64,000 bases of DNA from Drosophila persimilis (taxonomy: Eukaryota; Arthropoda; Insecta; Diptera; Drosophilidae): contig NW_020825289.1 of assembly GCF_003286085.1 (NCBI RefSeq), forward strand, positions 9,982,001 through 10,046,000, in the 5' to 3' direction. The position numbers and the translations under genes are program-made. Below are positions 1 through 12,400 of the stretch, one piece after another; within the stretch, counting starts at the first letter, position 1; each line of letters opens with the position of its first letter. The notes beneath the pieces were generated by a model, which searched no databases, was not told where the DNA came from, and saw only the letters and a program-made list of their open reading frames with translations.

Positions 1-1229
1 ATGTCATCCTGGTGACCTTCAACTATCGCGTTGGCGTCCTGGGCTTCCTCAGTCTCAAGGAGCGCTCTCTCAATGTCCCCGGTAACGCAGGGCTCAAGGA
101 TCAGGTGCAGGCCCTGCGCTGGGTCAAGGAGAACATTGCCAGCTTCAATGGTGACCCCGACAATGTGACGCTGATGGGCGAGTCCGCGGGCGCCGCCTCC
201 ACGCACATCATGATGCAGACGGACCAGACGCGTGGCCTCTTCCATCGCGCCATTGTCCAATCCGGGTCGGCGCTGTGCGCCTGGGCCACGGAGCCGGACA
301 GACGGTGGGCCCAGCGCCTGGTCAAGAAACTGGGCTACACGGGCCAGGAGGACGACGAGCAGGAACTGCTGAAGTTCCTGCAGGAGACGCCCGGCAGCAA
401 GCTGGCCCTTCACTGCAATGCGATAATCACGCAGGAGGAGCAGCGGGACTATGAGATCATCGCCTTCGGTCCGGTCATCGAGCCGTATGTGGGGGAGGAC
501 TGTGTGGTGCCGCGGCCCCAGCAGGAGCAGCTGGCCAGTGCCTGGGGCAATGCGCTGCCGCTGATCATCGGCGCCAACTCCTTCGAGGGCCTCTTCTCCT
601 ACCAGACCACTCTGCAGGATGCCCTTCACATGCTAAGCGCCTTCGAGGCGCTCATTCCCCGCCAGGTGCGCGATGTCATCGACCAGGACGAGCTGAACGA
701 AATGGTCAGCCGGCTGAAGGTCGCCTACTTTGGTGACCCCGACCGCGGCAGCATGGAGCTGTTCGAGTGCCTGCACATCCTGAGCACCAAGAACTTTTGG
801 CACGACATCCACCGCACGCTGCTCGCCCGATCGGTCTATGCCCCGGCCACGGCCACCTATCTGTACCGCTTCGACATGGACTCGCCGCACTTCAACCACT
901 ATCGGAACCTCAAGTGCGGCCGGAAGGTGCGCGGCGTCTGCCACGCCGATGACATCTCCTATATGTTCTACGGCATACTCTCCAGCAAGCTGGACAAGGC
1001 CACGCCCGAGTACCAGACCATTGAACGCTTGATTGCCATGTGGACATCGTTTGCCATCACCGGGGATCCCAACTGCGAGACCATTGCGCCGGTCAAATGG
1101 GATCCCCTGCGTCCCGGCGGTCCCGAGCTGTGCCTCAACATTGCCGATGGCCTGGAGTTTATTCCGCTGCCCGAGAGCAAACAGTTTGTCGTGTGGGACA
1201 GCTTCTATACCAGGGAGAGCCTATACTGA
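1..1229 (+). CDS. Carboxylesterase (type B / cholinesterase family), 5'-truncated by window edge
   Basis: The frame is open from the first bases (codons start at position 3), so this is the C-terminal ~409 residues of a protein that is normally ~550 residues. The family hydrolyses ester bonds with an alpha/beta-hydrolase fold. All three catalytic positions are visible: the nucleophile serine in GESAGA (serine codon 183-185), the acid in GANSFEGL (about 570-593), and the histidine in GVCHADDISYMF (about 934-969). The strand before the active site (VTFNYRVGVLGF) and the downstream NPDNVTL-like segment (GDPDNVTLMGES) are also typical. It therefore looks catalytically competent, unlike neuroligin-type relatives. 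No intron is needed in the visible part. The stop is at 1227-1229, with an AATAAA at about 1304. Substrate unknown. It may be the orthologue of a 2R carboxylesterase such as CG4382, but that is a guess from genomic context. Confidence 0.9.
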   Translation, partial: VILVTFNYRVGVLGFLSLKERSLNVPGNAGLKDQVQALRWVKENIASFNGDPDNVTLMGESAGAASTHIMMQTDQTRGLFHRAIVQSGSALCAWATEPDRRWAQRLVKKLGYTGQEDDEQELLKFLQETPGSKLALHCNAIITQEEQRDYEIIAFGPVIEPYVGEDCVVPRPQQEQLASAWGNALPLIIGANSFEGLFSYQTTLQDALHMLSAFEALIPRQVRDVIDQDELNEMVSRLKVAYFGDPDRGSMELFECLHILSTKNFWHDIHRTLLARSVYAPATATYLYRFDMDSPHFNHYRNLKCGRKVRGVCHADDISYMFYGILSSKLDKATPEYQTIERLIAMWTSFAITGDPNCETIAPVKWDPLRPGGPELCLNIADGLEFIPLPESKQFVVWDSFYTRESLY

Positions 1230-1299
1230 ACGAATGGACCAGCCAGGGAAAACGGAACGAAGAAAAACTGCCTATAATGCCTTAAAACAGAAGTTAAAC

Positions 1300-1312
1300 T
1301 GGGAATAAAATA
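1300..1312 (+). terminator. Polyadenylation signal of the carboxylesterase gene
   Basis: An AATAAA hexamer (about 1304-1309) follows the stop codon by roughly 75 bases, a usual spacing for a short Drosophila 3'UTR. Confidence 0.5.
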
Positions 1313-3648
1313 AGGAAAACAACCCAAAAGCCACAGTCATGATTTATTGTTTTATATTTTATGAAGAAACTGGTTGCAATTGCTTTTGCCAAACCAAACC
1401 CACAAACTGCTTTTACTCGCAGACGTAGTCCCTCTGTCTCTGGGTCGTGTTGGCGTTGCTTTTTGTTGGCAATTTGCCCGGAGATTCCTTGCGAGCCAAG
1501 GGAACACCGCAGCAGGTCATTGTTGTCAATCTACTTATTCCGTTCTATTTTCTTGTTTTTTGTTTCTTTGTTCTAGTTTTCCTGCCATCATCCACACATT
1601 TCTTAAATGCTTCGAACATAATTAATCAGGTTTTTGGGGAATTCAAGCACACATTTTTGCAATATTTCATTTGGTATTCAGGAAATTGTCTATTATGAAA
1701 TATTATAATGATATTCTAAACAGAAAACTGAGGTATTTGGGATTTTTATAGCTAGAACCACAAAAAAGAGGAAGAAACATTTATGTGCAATAACGACGCA
1801 AGAAATACCCTATAAGCACCTCTTGGAGAGCTACCAATTCAATCGCATCTGGCTTAAGGGATGTCTGTCTAAATATTTAGGTCCGTAATGAAATCCCCAC
1901 TATTTCTTGTGGATAAATTCGTATATTTATGTACCCATTTGTCAGGATGCAGGGTATCCATCAGCCGTTTCGTTCACCCCCGATTTGTTTATAACATTTC
2001 TAGTTTCAGTTAATGGCAATCCGTTTATTTTCGTTTCTCTGGCATCGAGCCAGCAGCAAACCAGATCGATTTATAAATTGTTTTTGATTTTTTTTTATAT
2101 TTTTTTTTAGTTTGGCGTGATTTGATTTCTTTTCATTTCATTTCAGTTGTGTTTTCGCTTTAAGCGAAAATTGGGGATAAATAATTAAATTGCTTTTCGC
2201 ACATTTCATTTTCCAATGAAAATTTGTGCACGTCATTGTGGAGCGTTGTGTTGAGGGGGGGCCGGGAAAGGGGGCGAAGGAGAGTGGCTTGGTGGTGGTG
2301 GCCGTGCTGTAGATAGTTTTTGGCTGCCAGCCAGAAATGAAATTTCCATGGCTTATTGGGTTAAATTTAATTAATTTATCCCATTCACAGTGTCCTTTAT
2401 AAATGTTTTCCAACCGTGTGTAATTACACATATATTCAATGGACATTTCCCTGAATAGGGATCCAATCCAATCTGTCTCTTTGTCGCCTGCAATTTGCAA
2501 ATTTCATGTACCCTAGTTATTATGAGGGTATAATGATTCTTTCTAAATGTTCGCAAAGTAAAAGCTATTTGATAAAATGTATAGATTAAAGACGAATCCT
2601 ACAAAAGAAAATCCCTTCAAATCGGTTCAGGCGTTCTTGAGGTATTCAGGATTTCAGGAACAAAAGAAAATAATCACCAAAAGAGTAAGAGTGGAGAAGC
2701 GTTCTGTGTCCCTTGTGCAGGGTATTAAATGTTTCGATGCCTTCCGATGCCCTTTTTTTTCCTTGTTTTATTTGCCTTTATTTATGTATTTATTGTTTCA
2801 TGTGCATCCACTTTTATTCCACTGCACACACATATACTTTTGTTGTGTTTGTGCTTCATTTAAATTTGAATTTTTTCCCTGCGAAATTTACACAATTCCA
2901 ATTAATGGCATTTAATTATTTATCCGGCATTTTACACAGTGTTCTTCCTGCCCCGGCCCCCCGCAGCCGTCAATGAATTTTGCATTTTTATGGCATGTTG
3001 TAAATATTTGCGTTTGGAATTTAAAATTCAAATGGTGTACACTGAAAAATGGGGTGGTATTGGGCAAAACAATGTCCACTTTTGTGGGCCTCATTGCGTG
3101 AGAAAAAGTGCCGTAGGTGGCGGCAGAGAGAGAGTAAGAGAGAGAGTGAGTGAGAGTGAGAGGGGGCATGTAATAGTGTGTGGAATAAGAGGGCTGCTAA
3201 AAGAGTTCCCAAGACGAATAATAATGTCTGTACAAGTCCTTTGAAAGGGGAACCAATTTGTTGGCGTTACAAAAATATTTTTGGGAATTTTCTTTGATAT
3301 TTGAAATTATTTTTTTGTGATATTTCCCAGATTCCGCGCGTGAGTATATTTTACCCGAAAATATTTTAAATATTGTATTGTCCGACACACTTGCTTATAT
3401 TTACACACATTTCTCAAGTATTTCAAATAACACAAAATGTGAATCATCTAGAATCTAGAACTAAGCAATCTCTGTACACCCCTGGGACACGCTCCACTGC
3501 CATCATCGATGGCCGCAAAACCAGGGCGATGTCTCAAAATTATAAATACATTTCGCATACAGAAATAAAATCAAATCGAATCAAAAAGAACCAACAGCTG
3601 AAAATGAGAAACAAAAAAAAAACACCAAAAAAATGTACCTATTTTTAA
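1313..3648. other. Intergenic, AT-rich; no gene seen
   Basis: No frame here has plausible coding composition or splice-supported structure. The stretch has T-rich tracts, a TACCCT...AGGGTA fold-back at about 2509-2532 and a GA-rich run at about 3124-3160. It probably contains downstream sequence or introns of the minus-strand gene at 5.5-7.2 kb, whose 3' exons I could not place. Confidence 0.5.
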
Positions 3649-4242
3649 TAGGCGACGCTTTTGATACCCTTTCAAAGCAATCGTTTGTGAGGATTCTCCA
3701 GGAAAAGGAATCCCAATCGAGGGGAAAGGTGCCATCAAAAGGTAATCAAGATAAAGTGTATACCCTCTGATAGGGTATACCTGTGAAGCAACGAAAATGC
3801 GTATAAAAAGAAGAGAAATAATCGCGGAAAGCTATTAAAATTTGGTTTCGGTAGGCGACGCTTTTGATACCCTTTCCGAGCAATCGTTTCTATTGATTCT
3901 CCAGGAAAAGGAATCCCAATCGAGGGGAAAGGTGCCATCAAAAGGTAATCAAGATAAAGTGTATACCCTCTGATAGGGTATACCTGTGAAGCAACGAAAA
4001 GGCGAATAAAAAGAAGAGAAATAATCGCGGAAAGCTATTAAAATTTGGTTTCGGTAGGCGACGCTTTTGATACCCTTTCAAAGCAATCGTTTGTGGAGAT
4101 TCTCCCGGAAAAGGAATCCCAATCGAGGGGAAAGGTGCCATCAAGACGTATACAGTGGGATACCCTCTTCTAGGGTATACCTGTGAAGCAACGAAAATGC
4201 GAATAAAAAGAAGAGAAATAATCGCGGAAAGCTATTAAAATT
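3649..4242. repeat. Tandem repeat, three copies of a ~203-bp unit
   Basis: Units begin with TAGGCGACGCTTTTGATACC at 3649, 3852 and 4055, exactly 203 bases apart. Copies 1 and 2 are nearly identical. Copy 3 is shorter (~188 bases) because a segment after 'gtgccatcaa' is deleted or replaced. Each unit carries a palindromic core of the form TATACCCTCTNNTAGGGTATA near its middle (about 3759, 3962 and 4160). An open frame on the minus strand repeats with the units but shows no protein-like features, so I treat the array as non-coding. Confidence 0.9.
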
Positions 4243-5512
4243 TAATCAGAAACACAAGCGACCCTGCGGTCAAAATTCCCACAACACTCGCCGCCTATCT
4301 GTGACTCTCGCCGCTCGCTCCCCTTGACTCCCAGACACTGACACTGACACACACACACACACACACACTCTCCCTCTCGTTCTGACCCTCTGTCAGAGCC
4401 TGGTGGGATGTTGATAATTCCTCCTGTTTCGGGGGAGGGGGAGGGGCAGGGGCCAAGGCGGGGACGCCTGCTTGTGGACGACGACGACCGACCCGACCCC
4501 ACTGATTAATCGTCTGCAGAGTGGAGAGGGTCTTGTTCTCGGGTCAACCGCCATGGCGCCAGCGACAGCCAAGAGCAGCCAGCCGCAAGATCATTATGGG
4601 CATCATCCTCTTCATCATCGTGGTCGGATGCTGTGGCAACATTTTGTTTGTCTGTGTGTGTGTTTCGTTTTGTTTATTTTTGATTCGTGTGACGCGAAAA
4701 AGTACTCGCTCCCGCAAATTTGTGTCTCTTCCGTTTTGGATACCCCGCACGAGGGTATGATGGCACTTTTGAGCGGGTAATAGACTCCAAATGGCAACTA
4801 CAGGCTATAGGGTATCAAATCTTTGATACAGGAAGTCTAACAGCTGCGCTATTTTTGCATTTCCTCTTTAATCCAACGCCTCCCTTTACGCCACCCCTTT
4901 TGCCACCCGCAAGCCTACTGTTTTTATTTAATACAATTATTCATGCCAGACTGAACAATATGGAAATTTTCACAAAATAAATAACAAACGAGGGAACGGC
5001 GAGATATTGTATAGAGTCCGCGGGGAAGTAGGGAAATATGCCAGCATCAATAAACATTTCTATTAGCTTTAAACAAATGCAATTTTGGTGAAATTTAAAG
5101 AAAATTCTGTTCGATTGGGAATTCGGAAAATCCCAGATTTTTTTACGTAGAATTTCCATATATTCTCGGAAACGAAATGAAATGCATATTTCGTTAGCAC
5201 AAACAATTCTGAGAATTGTTTCAATCTTTTTTTCTCCAGTACAGAAATATCTAATGCCATTGGAAATGGTAGAAAAATATTTTTAAAATATTTATAAGGG
5301 AGAGAGAGAGGTAGACTACATCGATGCGGCTATTGAGGCTGATCAATTGGAAATTTCCTCTCCCTCTCTCTCTCTTAGTTAACTATTCCAACTACCTTCC
5401 CCTCGACCTCGTTTGCAGCCAGGCATTCGAATGGGAAAAGTCCCCCAATTCCCCATAAAGCTGCTCCATATGGATACATGCCAATCGATCTTTGCTGAAA
5501 TATTTTACTGAC
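4243..5512. other. Non-coding, with one possible minus-strand exon
   Basis: Contains a (CA)n run at 4347-4369 and AT-rich sequence. On the minus strand, a pyrimidine-rich acceptor just above 4510 is followed by about 80 codons open in the phase needed to continue the 5513-7218 exon, but the translation includes the (CA)n run. Nothing else is supported. Confidence 0.35.
4347..4369. repeat. (CA)n microsatellite
   Basis: Uninterrupted CA dinucleotides, about 11 repeats. Confidence 0.85.
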
Positions 5513-7218
5513 CTGCTGGGCGTTCCATTGCTGCATGAGGTCTTCGTGGCAGGGAAGACAGGCCTGGATCATGCCCCGCGGATCCTTGGGCCGCGAGCGG
5601 GCGGGGCGCGGATGCTGCTCGTTGAAGAGCGGAAAGTAGGCCACGGACTGGCCGAGACGCGACTCCTTGGACTTCACCGTGCTCAGCTCGAGGAGGCTGC
5701 CGCGACGCTGCTCGTCCCCGCAGACGTAGCACACCTCCGTGATGGAGTTCTTGTCGGGCATGGAGAGGTCCAGTATGCCCACTTCCGCCTGCGGTTGACT
5801 GGTCGTTGCGGCCGAGGCGGCGCTCTGTCGCGGCGCTGTCGAGGCACTCACGCTGGCGCTCACGTTGCGCAGGTCCAGCACAGTGGCGTTGTCGTCCTCC
5901 AGGCCGGCCGTCGGGGGCGGCCCCAGGTGTGCGCTGCCTGGCGAGGGCATCGCACTGTATGGATTGCCCTTGTAGTGGGCCTGCGGGTGCTCAGGACCGC
6001 CTCCTCCGCCCGCTGCCGCCTGCTGCAGCAGGTGGTAGGCCGCCGTCTGCTGCTGCAGCTGCTGGTACTGGGCGGGATGGTAGCTCGTCGACTGTCCCGG
6101 ATACGGAGATGCAGCCGCTCCGGGAGCGTTGCCCGGCTTGAATTTGTGCTGGGAGTAGCCACCGCTGCTGCTCTTTGGGGCCGGCGGTTCGCTGGGCGGT
6201 CGCGAGGAGGGCGAGGCCACTGGCATGTCCCGCGACTGCGGCCGACTCAGGTATTTGTTGTTGTTGTTGTTGCTGTTGCTGTTGTGGTTGCTTGTGGGCG
6301 TGGTGGCAGTCCGTGGATAATAGTCACCCGCACCCCCCGCACCACCGTATATGGGCGAGGGTGAGGCATTCCGTGAGGTACTAAGGTGATGAGGTGTCGT
6401 CGTGGGCGTCCCCGGTGGCTGGTGGGGGGAATAGTGGCGGGCCAGGGCGTAGGGATCCATGCCATGCAGTTCCGCCAGCCCGTTCTGGCCGAGATGCTCC
6501 GCACTGAGGCCCAGCACCTGGGCCGCGTACTCGCTTTGGGTGGCCACATCCGCCCCAATGTAGCCCTTGCCGTCCAGCCGCTTCATGTGATAGATGCGCT
6601 GCAGCAGGGGCTTCTTGTGGCGCTCGTACGCGTCCCACTGCTCGTTGAGGAACCGGAAGCAGAGCAGGCAGGCCCACACATACTCCTGGCTGGACGTCAC
6701 ACTGGCCATCCCGTGGGGCGGCTCGTGCCGCTCCAGAAACGGGAAAAACGACTCGTTCGGCCTCTCCGGGCTCTGACGCACGCGTAGGGCCTGCATCTCG
6801 TAGCCCCCCTGGCCGCCGCACACAAAGCACACGGAAATGGCCATGTGGTGATCGGGTGGCGCCGATGCCCGACCCGTGGACTTGACCCCCGTATGGGCCG
6901 GATAGTAGTGCTGCTGCTGCTGCTGCTGCGCATAGCCCAGGGACACGGCATGCTGGTGGTAAAGGTCGCTGGGTGTCCTTGCTCGGTGCGCCGCTGCTGC
7001 AGCTGCTCCTGGGGAGGGCATCAGCTCGCAGTGTGGATACAGCTGCTGCTGCTGCTTGGACGAGGCCGGAGAGGGACCTCGTCCTGATGGTGGTGTGGGC
7101 GTGGTTGCTGGCTCGGATTGAAGGGACTGCTGCTGCTGCTGCTGCTGCTGCTGTGGCTGGATGCCACCACGAAGTTCATTTTTGATATACGCTTTCGCTT
7201 TTTCCATAATATTTTCAG
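5513..7218 (-). CDS. Poly-Q protein with two CxxC...CxxC zinc-binding-like modules (large internal exon)
   Basis: I do not recognise the gene. The minus-strand frame is open from 7218 to 5375, but splice signals suggest the exon is 5513-7218: acceptor TTGCAG just above 7218, and donor CAG|GTCAGT at 5513/5512, giving 568 whole codons. The first ATG is at 7205-7207 (MEKAKAYIKNEL); the frame is open upstream to the acceptor, so the true start may lie in an earlier exon. The protein has poly-Q and low-complexity segments around two similar modules. Module 1 has VCFVCGG, then about 60 residues later WACLLCFRFLNEQW. Module 2 has VCYVCGDE, then later QACLPCHEDLMQQW. Each is a paired-cysteine unit ending in an aromatic/acidic helix, suggesting a duplicated metal-binding domain. 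Two short motifs, VLDLRN and ILDLSMPDK, lie between the modules and resemble corepressor-docking peptides. A nuclear regulatory role is inference. Confidence 0.75.
7127..7154 (-). repeat. CAG/CTG trinucleotide run encoding poly-Q
   Basis: Nine or so uninterrupted CTG triplets on the plus strand, read as glutamine in the minus-strand gene near its N terminus. Other glutamine runs occur at about 6909-6931 and 7041-7057. Confidence 0.8.
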
Positions 7219-8849
7219 CTGCAATGGAAATAAATCAAAGAAAGAGTTCGATGAGAAGTTATAAACGGGGAAAAAACGGAATAAATATACCCATTCCTCT
7301 CTTCATAAGCCCCCATTTAACAGCTGTAAACTCAGTCGATTCCCCGCTGCCCACTCCCCGCTCTCGGGTAAAAGCCTGCCAGCAAAACAGAAAATTCGAC
7401 GCTCGTTAATCGAACGATTGCCGACGGCGATAACCTATTTAATCGCAGCCCACGATAACCCGCAGCACTCGGCGATCATGATCCCCTGATTTCCGTGGAG
7501 AGCATCAATGTGGGAAGTATAAATAAATAAAGCGAAAAAGAAAAGAAAGAATATGCGAGAAGAATATTTGCATGCTAAAGTGATTCGACGATTTGTCGGA
7601 CGTTGCTTCTTGTCTCGAGTCGCGATGTATTTATTTTGAGTGGCAGTGTGTTTTCCTTTTTTTTTTCTGCGCATTTGTTTTCATTAATATGTATTACAGT
7701 TTCAGCGACATGTGACGCAAGTCTCTCAAAAGGAAACACTCGAAAAGCTGATAACAAGCGAAATGGCAGGGGAAAAGCGGAGGCGAGGAAAGCCCCAGTC
7801 CCAGTCCCAGGGAATATATGAGCGAAACTTTGGGAACGCTATTTGCATATATCTCGCACTCGAGCTGGCCAGAATAATCCGGCTAAATGTGGGGCCCAAA
7901 TGTACATACATATATCGATTATTTGCTGATACGCAAAACCAGATCGAAATGTTGCTAATTTTCTTTATCAAAGCAAAGCAGATTCACCACCACAACATTT
8001 GCTAAACAATTCGGTGCTGTCCTCGTTTAGCGCACCCCAAAAATTATGAAATTAAGCGGTAAACAGAGGTAAACAGGGCATACCCTTACAGAGGATAGGT
8101 TAGGGTATTTCAAAACAATTCAATAAAGGTTATTTTCGTGTAAAGTTATCCAATCAAAATATTAGGAAACCCATTACATTTTTCATTATTTACTCAAAAC
8201 AATTTATTTAGTTTCTGCAGCAGCAAAATAAAGTTGTAAAGTGCACATAAAAAAGCAAACAGATCGGTGGCTTTTCATGTTTCAATTATTTTTTATGAAT
8301 GCACATTTTCATTGATTTTCTGCCGAATGGTTTTTGCTTCTTGTTTCTGCAGAACTTCAGAGAGGGAGAGCGCGCGCGGGTAGCTTTCATTTCACTTTAT
8401 ATGCATTTGCTTTTTGCGTTTTTCTTTGCTTTTGCAAGCTTTTAAGAGTTGTTTTTCAACTGTTCGTGAGTGTGTGTTCGCGTGTGTGTGTGCCTCAGCC
8501 TGCACTTGAACATTGTTGCTGTTGTTCTGCCCCCCTCCCCCACACTCGTTCGTCCTGCAGTTGTTTTCAAAGTTTTTATACCCGATATTTTTAGAGCTAA
8601 AGGGTATGCTGCGTTCGCATTGAAACGTAGAGCACCGATGTCCGACTGATCGACAATACAATAAATATTTTAGACAGCAATACGTACACAGAAAAAATAG
8701 CACAGTCACAAGAAACACACCAAACCCATAGTTTTAAATTCAAACATAATAAAATTAAATATAACTCATTTTGATTTCAAAATAAATTTATTTATAAACT
8801 GAATATAAAACACTTTAAAATAAATATATTTTATTAAATTTGTGGGAAA

Positions 8850-9016
8850 TATATTTAATTTAAATATAAAATATATTTAATTTAAAAATGAAATAAATTT
8901 AATTTAAATATGAGATGTTATTAATTAAATATGAGATATATTTAATTTAAAAATGAAATAAATTTAATTTAAATATAAAATATATTTAATTTAAATATGA
9001 AATATATTTAATTTAG
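8850..9016. repeat. AT-rich minisatellite
   Basis: Repeated variants of ATATATTTAATTTAAATATAA with a period of about 22-24 bases, interspersed with 'atgaaata' variants. The composition is nearly pure A/T. Confidence 0.75.
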
Positions 9017-9026
9017 ATAAGAAATA

Positions 9027-9400
9027 CTAGAAGGAAAGCCCCCTGGCACACTCGCTTCACTCGCTAGCGCCGTTATGAGTAAAATATCGGGCAACGACGA
9101 CGACACAAAACTTGTTCATATAATAGAGAGATATTGGATCAAATATTCTAATATTAATATTAATTTGAATAAATATAATATAAATATAAATAAATACTCG
9201 AATGAAATCTTTTCCTAACACAAAGGACACCTAAGATACTGTATATAGTACATAGGATATATCGATTATTCACTGCCTTTGCATCTCACTGCCCAGAGAT
9301 TTCCTTGTAGTTGGATATGTACTTCTCACAAGAAATAGCTTAGTAGAGGGTATCTCTACAGTCCAACTAGTTAATACAGTGAAATTTCTAGTTTTTGTTT
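9027..9400 (-). mobile_element. Helitron (DINE-1/INE-1-like) remnant, 3' end at 9027
   Basis: Read on the minus strand, the sequence ends with a GC-rich segment (gcgagtgaagcgagtg...ccagggggc) followed by CTAG and then T, the usual 3' terminus of Helitrons inserted between A and T. A related terminus with a clearer hairpin is at 37736-37776. The 5' limit is uncertain; 9400 is only a rough bound. No coding capacity. Confidence 0.4.
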
Positions 9401-12400
9401 GCTTGCTTCACATAAGAACATTTTTATGGCCCTCGTGTCCTTGTTTTTGTTTGAATTTTCTACTTTTTTCTGCGCTCTTTTTTTTTTAGAAAGAGTAGTA
9501 GCGGGGGGGAGGAGGGCAGAGGCGTGGCACTGGTAGTGCCAAGCCAGCAAAGCATTTTTAAAGTTCTCTCCCGCTCCTTCTACCCCCCTCTATACTTTTT
9601 ATGAAATTTGTAACTTTAACAATTGAACTTCTTTCGCTCTCCCTTTCGCCACTCTCTTCTACATTTTATGCTCTCTCTCTCAAGCTTATCTCTGATGTTC
9701 TTGACTTTGTTTTTGTTATTCTATGCCGTTACAGCTGGAGGCGAAAATGGAACGGAAGTTGCCTTCACGAAGAGAACGGGCGGGGGGGAGGAGGGCATTG
9801 AACAAGTTGCAGGACAAGAAAGAACAAGTTGCGAAAGTTTTTAGCGCAGTTGGGAATTCCCATTCACCCATTCTCCTCCCTCCTGTTGCTCCTTCTGTTC
9901 ACGATTATGGTTTTTTTTTTGTACCCAGTAATCGTAGAGTGCAGGGGTATATTTCATTTCATAGCTGCATATGAAATATCGGTATAATCTACGGATAAAA
10001 CGCAAATAAAGAGTAAAGGGCTCTCTCGTAGCAGCTCTTAAGCGTGCCGTGCCCGTGCAATGGAAGTACTGGGTATGTCATTGTCGAGGCAATCAACTAA
10101 AGCGTTCCTTATTTTTTTTCGCCTTCTGTTCCGTTATTTTTTGGTTATTTTCTGAGGAGCCTGCAAAGTGAGTTAAGGTGCTTAAGTTTCGCTGTCTTCA
10201 TTGTTCGTTGATTTTCCTCGTATTTTCTTCGTATTTTTCTTGTGCCAGTTTCCACTTGTTTTTATTTTGTTCGTTGCAGGGGGAGGGGGGCGTGCTGAAA
10301 AAAACTAAACGCTGCGGGGAGACACCGGAGCCATGCTGAGTTTTGGGAAGTTTTTTGCCAACTTTCAGCGGAACAAAAATGTAATAATAAATCTAAAAAT
10401 TGAAATATGAAAAAATAGCAGAAAAATGGCAAGGAGAAGAGGAGAGGATGTGGAAATAACTGCGAATATTCGCACTTTTCATACATATTTTCTCTTTGTT
10501 GCAATTGAAGTTACGAGCAAAATTGAATTTTAAAATTTGCATTGGCCAAAACCGAAAGGATACAGGAACGAAAGAGACAGAAACAACAGAGCCAACAATA
10601 GCGACATGAAAAACATAAATCCTGTCCCGACCGATGGGAGATGGGGACAAAGAGGGGAGGGAGAGAGAGAGAGAGAGCATAAAATGGAATTTATTAAATA
10701 GCATTCCGCGCAATAAACTCTCGCACAAAAATAAAAATGCTACAAAAACACGCACAGACGCACACATGCACAAAGAGCGCAACGCACACCAATGCCAGCA
10801 TTTGGACATGCAATTTTATAGCAGGACGTCGTCTCTGCCACTGCCTCTCCCTTCCCCACAGTTCCCCCCTTCCAAACAGTTGCAAAGGGAAACAGGAAGG
10901 AGGAAGGCGAAGCCGTGGATACCCTTCCAGACGCATCTATAGCAAGGACTTCTAAGGCAATCTCTTCTACCGATTCGAACAGATATATTTGCAAATAAGA
11001 TAGATTTTTTAACAGAAATAAATTGACGAATAGACCAAGAAAAGACCATGAACTATCTAAGACCATAGCCATTGCAAACCCCTGACCAAAATGCTTGTAC
11101 CCTCTCCATGAAAGCGTATGAAATTGGGGAAACAAAAGCAAAAGCCCGCACAACATTTTTTCCATTAAGAGCCCCCCGAAAAACCTGGACAGGACGGCTA
11201 AAAAGGGCCCGAGAACGGTCGAGGGTTCGAGGCTGGGGATCCGCCAATCAAAAAGGAATAAAACAAATAAAAATGGTAAATTAATAACCGTTCTGGTTGG
11301 CCAAAGGTCTCGGGTACGGAAGAGCCGTGATACGTCGGATCCAATGAATTGACATTTAATTATTGTGTAAATCATCATTTTTATTTTTCTTTCACCCTTT
11401 TTTCCGATAAATTGAATAACCGTTTTAATAAAACCGTTGGGTTTTCATAAAGTTAATCAAAAATGTAATTCTTGAACAGGGTGATCTGTAATCAATATAG
11501 CCAATATATCTTCTTCAAACGTACATATGCAATTTTTAATTGCACTACGTGTATTACGAAATACTTGGTCTATGATTCGGAATGGAAACCAGACTTTGAT
11601 TGATTTAAATTAATTGAATTTTCAATTTGGCTGGCGTCTGGACGAACCAACCGAAAACCGGTTTCCACCGACTCAAGGCGATCCGACCAATTGAAGAAAC
11701 GTTATTTGAATGATTGTACTGATTGTTCCGATACTGACCTGTAATTTGGGGTTTTGTTTGGGTTATTCCAGTCGCTATCCGCTGCTAATCCCAGGCATGT
11801 GTGTGTGTGTGCTCACTGAGGAAGCCCAAGGAGAGTTAACAACTGGATGAACCACGTGGGAGACGGGCTTTGGGGGAATTAAATCCGTTGAACCATTTGG
11901 CGCTTAGCAGAGGGGCACAGCAGGGCAGGAAGACTCAATGGGGATTTAACTTAACTGAGAGCACATTTGGGTGCAGGCACTTTTCTTGACTTTCTTTTCA
12001 CACTCTCTTCGGCTCATTCGCACCTCTTTCTCACATTCTTTGTTGTTGCTTTTGAAGCTTTAAAGGGCACAAATGGAATATGATTGGATTGGTATTCTCA
12101 GCTGTTTTGGGCTTTCATTTCTTTTAATTACGCGTATAAAAACTTAATTGATTTATTATTGCACTTTTCTGTTCTTTTCATGCTGATTTGTGCATTTGTG
12201 CAATTGAATTTCTCACTTTATTCAACATTTACAGAATTCAGAACAGCATTTTTCGCTTCATGGTCACTGCGGTGGTCTCTGCACCAGAAACGTAGACAGA
12301 GGCAGTGGCAGAGCCAGTGACGGAGACGGTGACGGTGACGGCGACAGCGACGGCTACGACGAGGGCAACGACAGTCGACACCATTTCACCGGCGACGAAA

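Noticed and set aside
5492-6364. 290-codon plus-strand frame
   Set aside because: It is the antisense shadow of the GC-rich poly-Q gene on the minus strand.
11205-11245. GGGTTCGAGGC, similar to a tRNA B box
   Set aside because: No A box at the right distance and no cloverleaf. Other GGTTCGA words (35206, 63467) fail in the same way; no tRNA or rRNA was found.
10740-11378. 212-codon minus-strand frame
   Set aside because: Spans GA/CT-rich low-complexity sequence with no domain or splice evidence.
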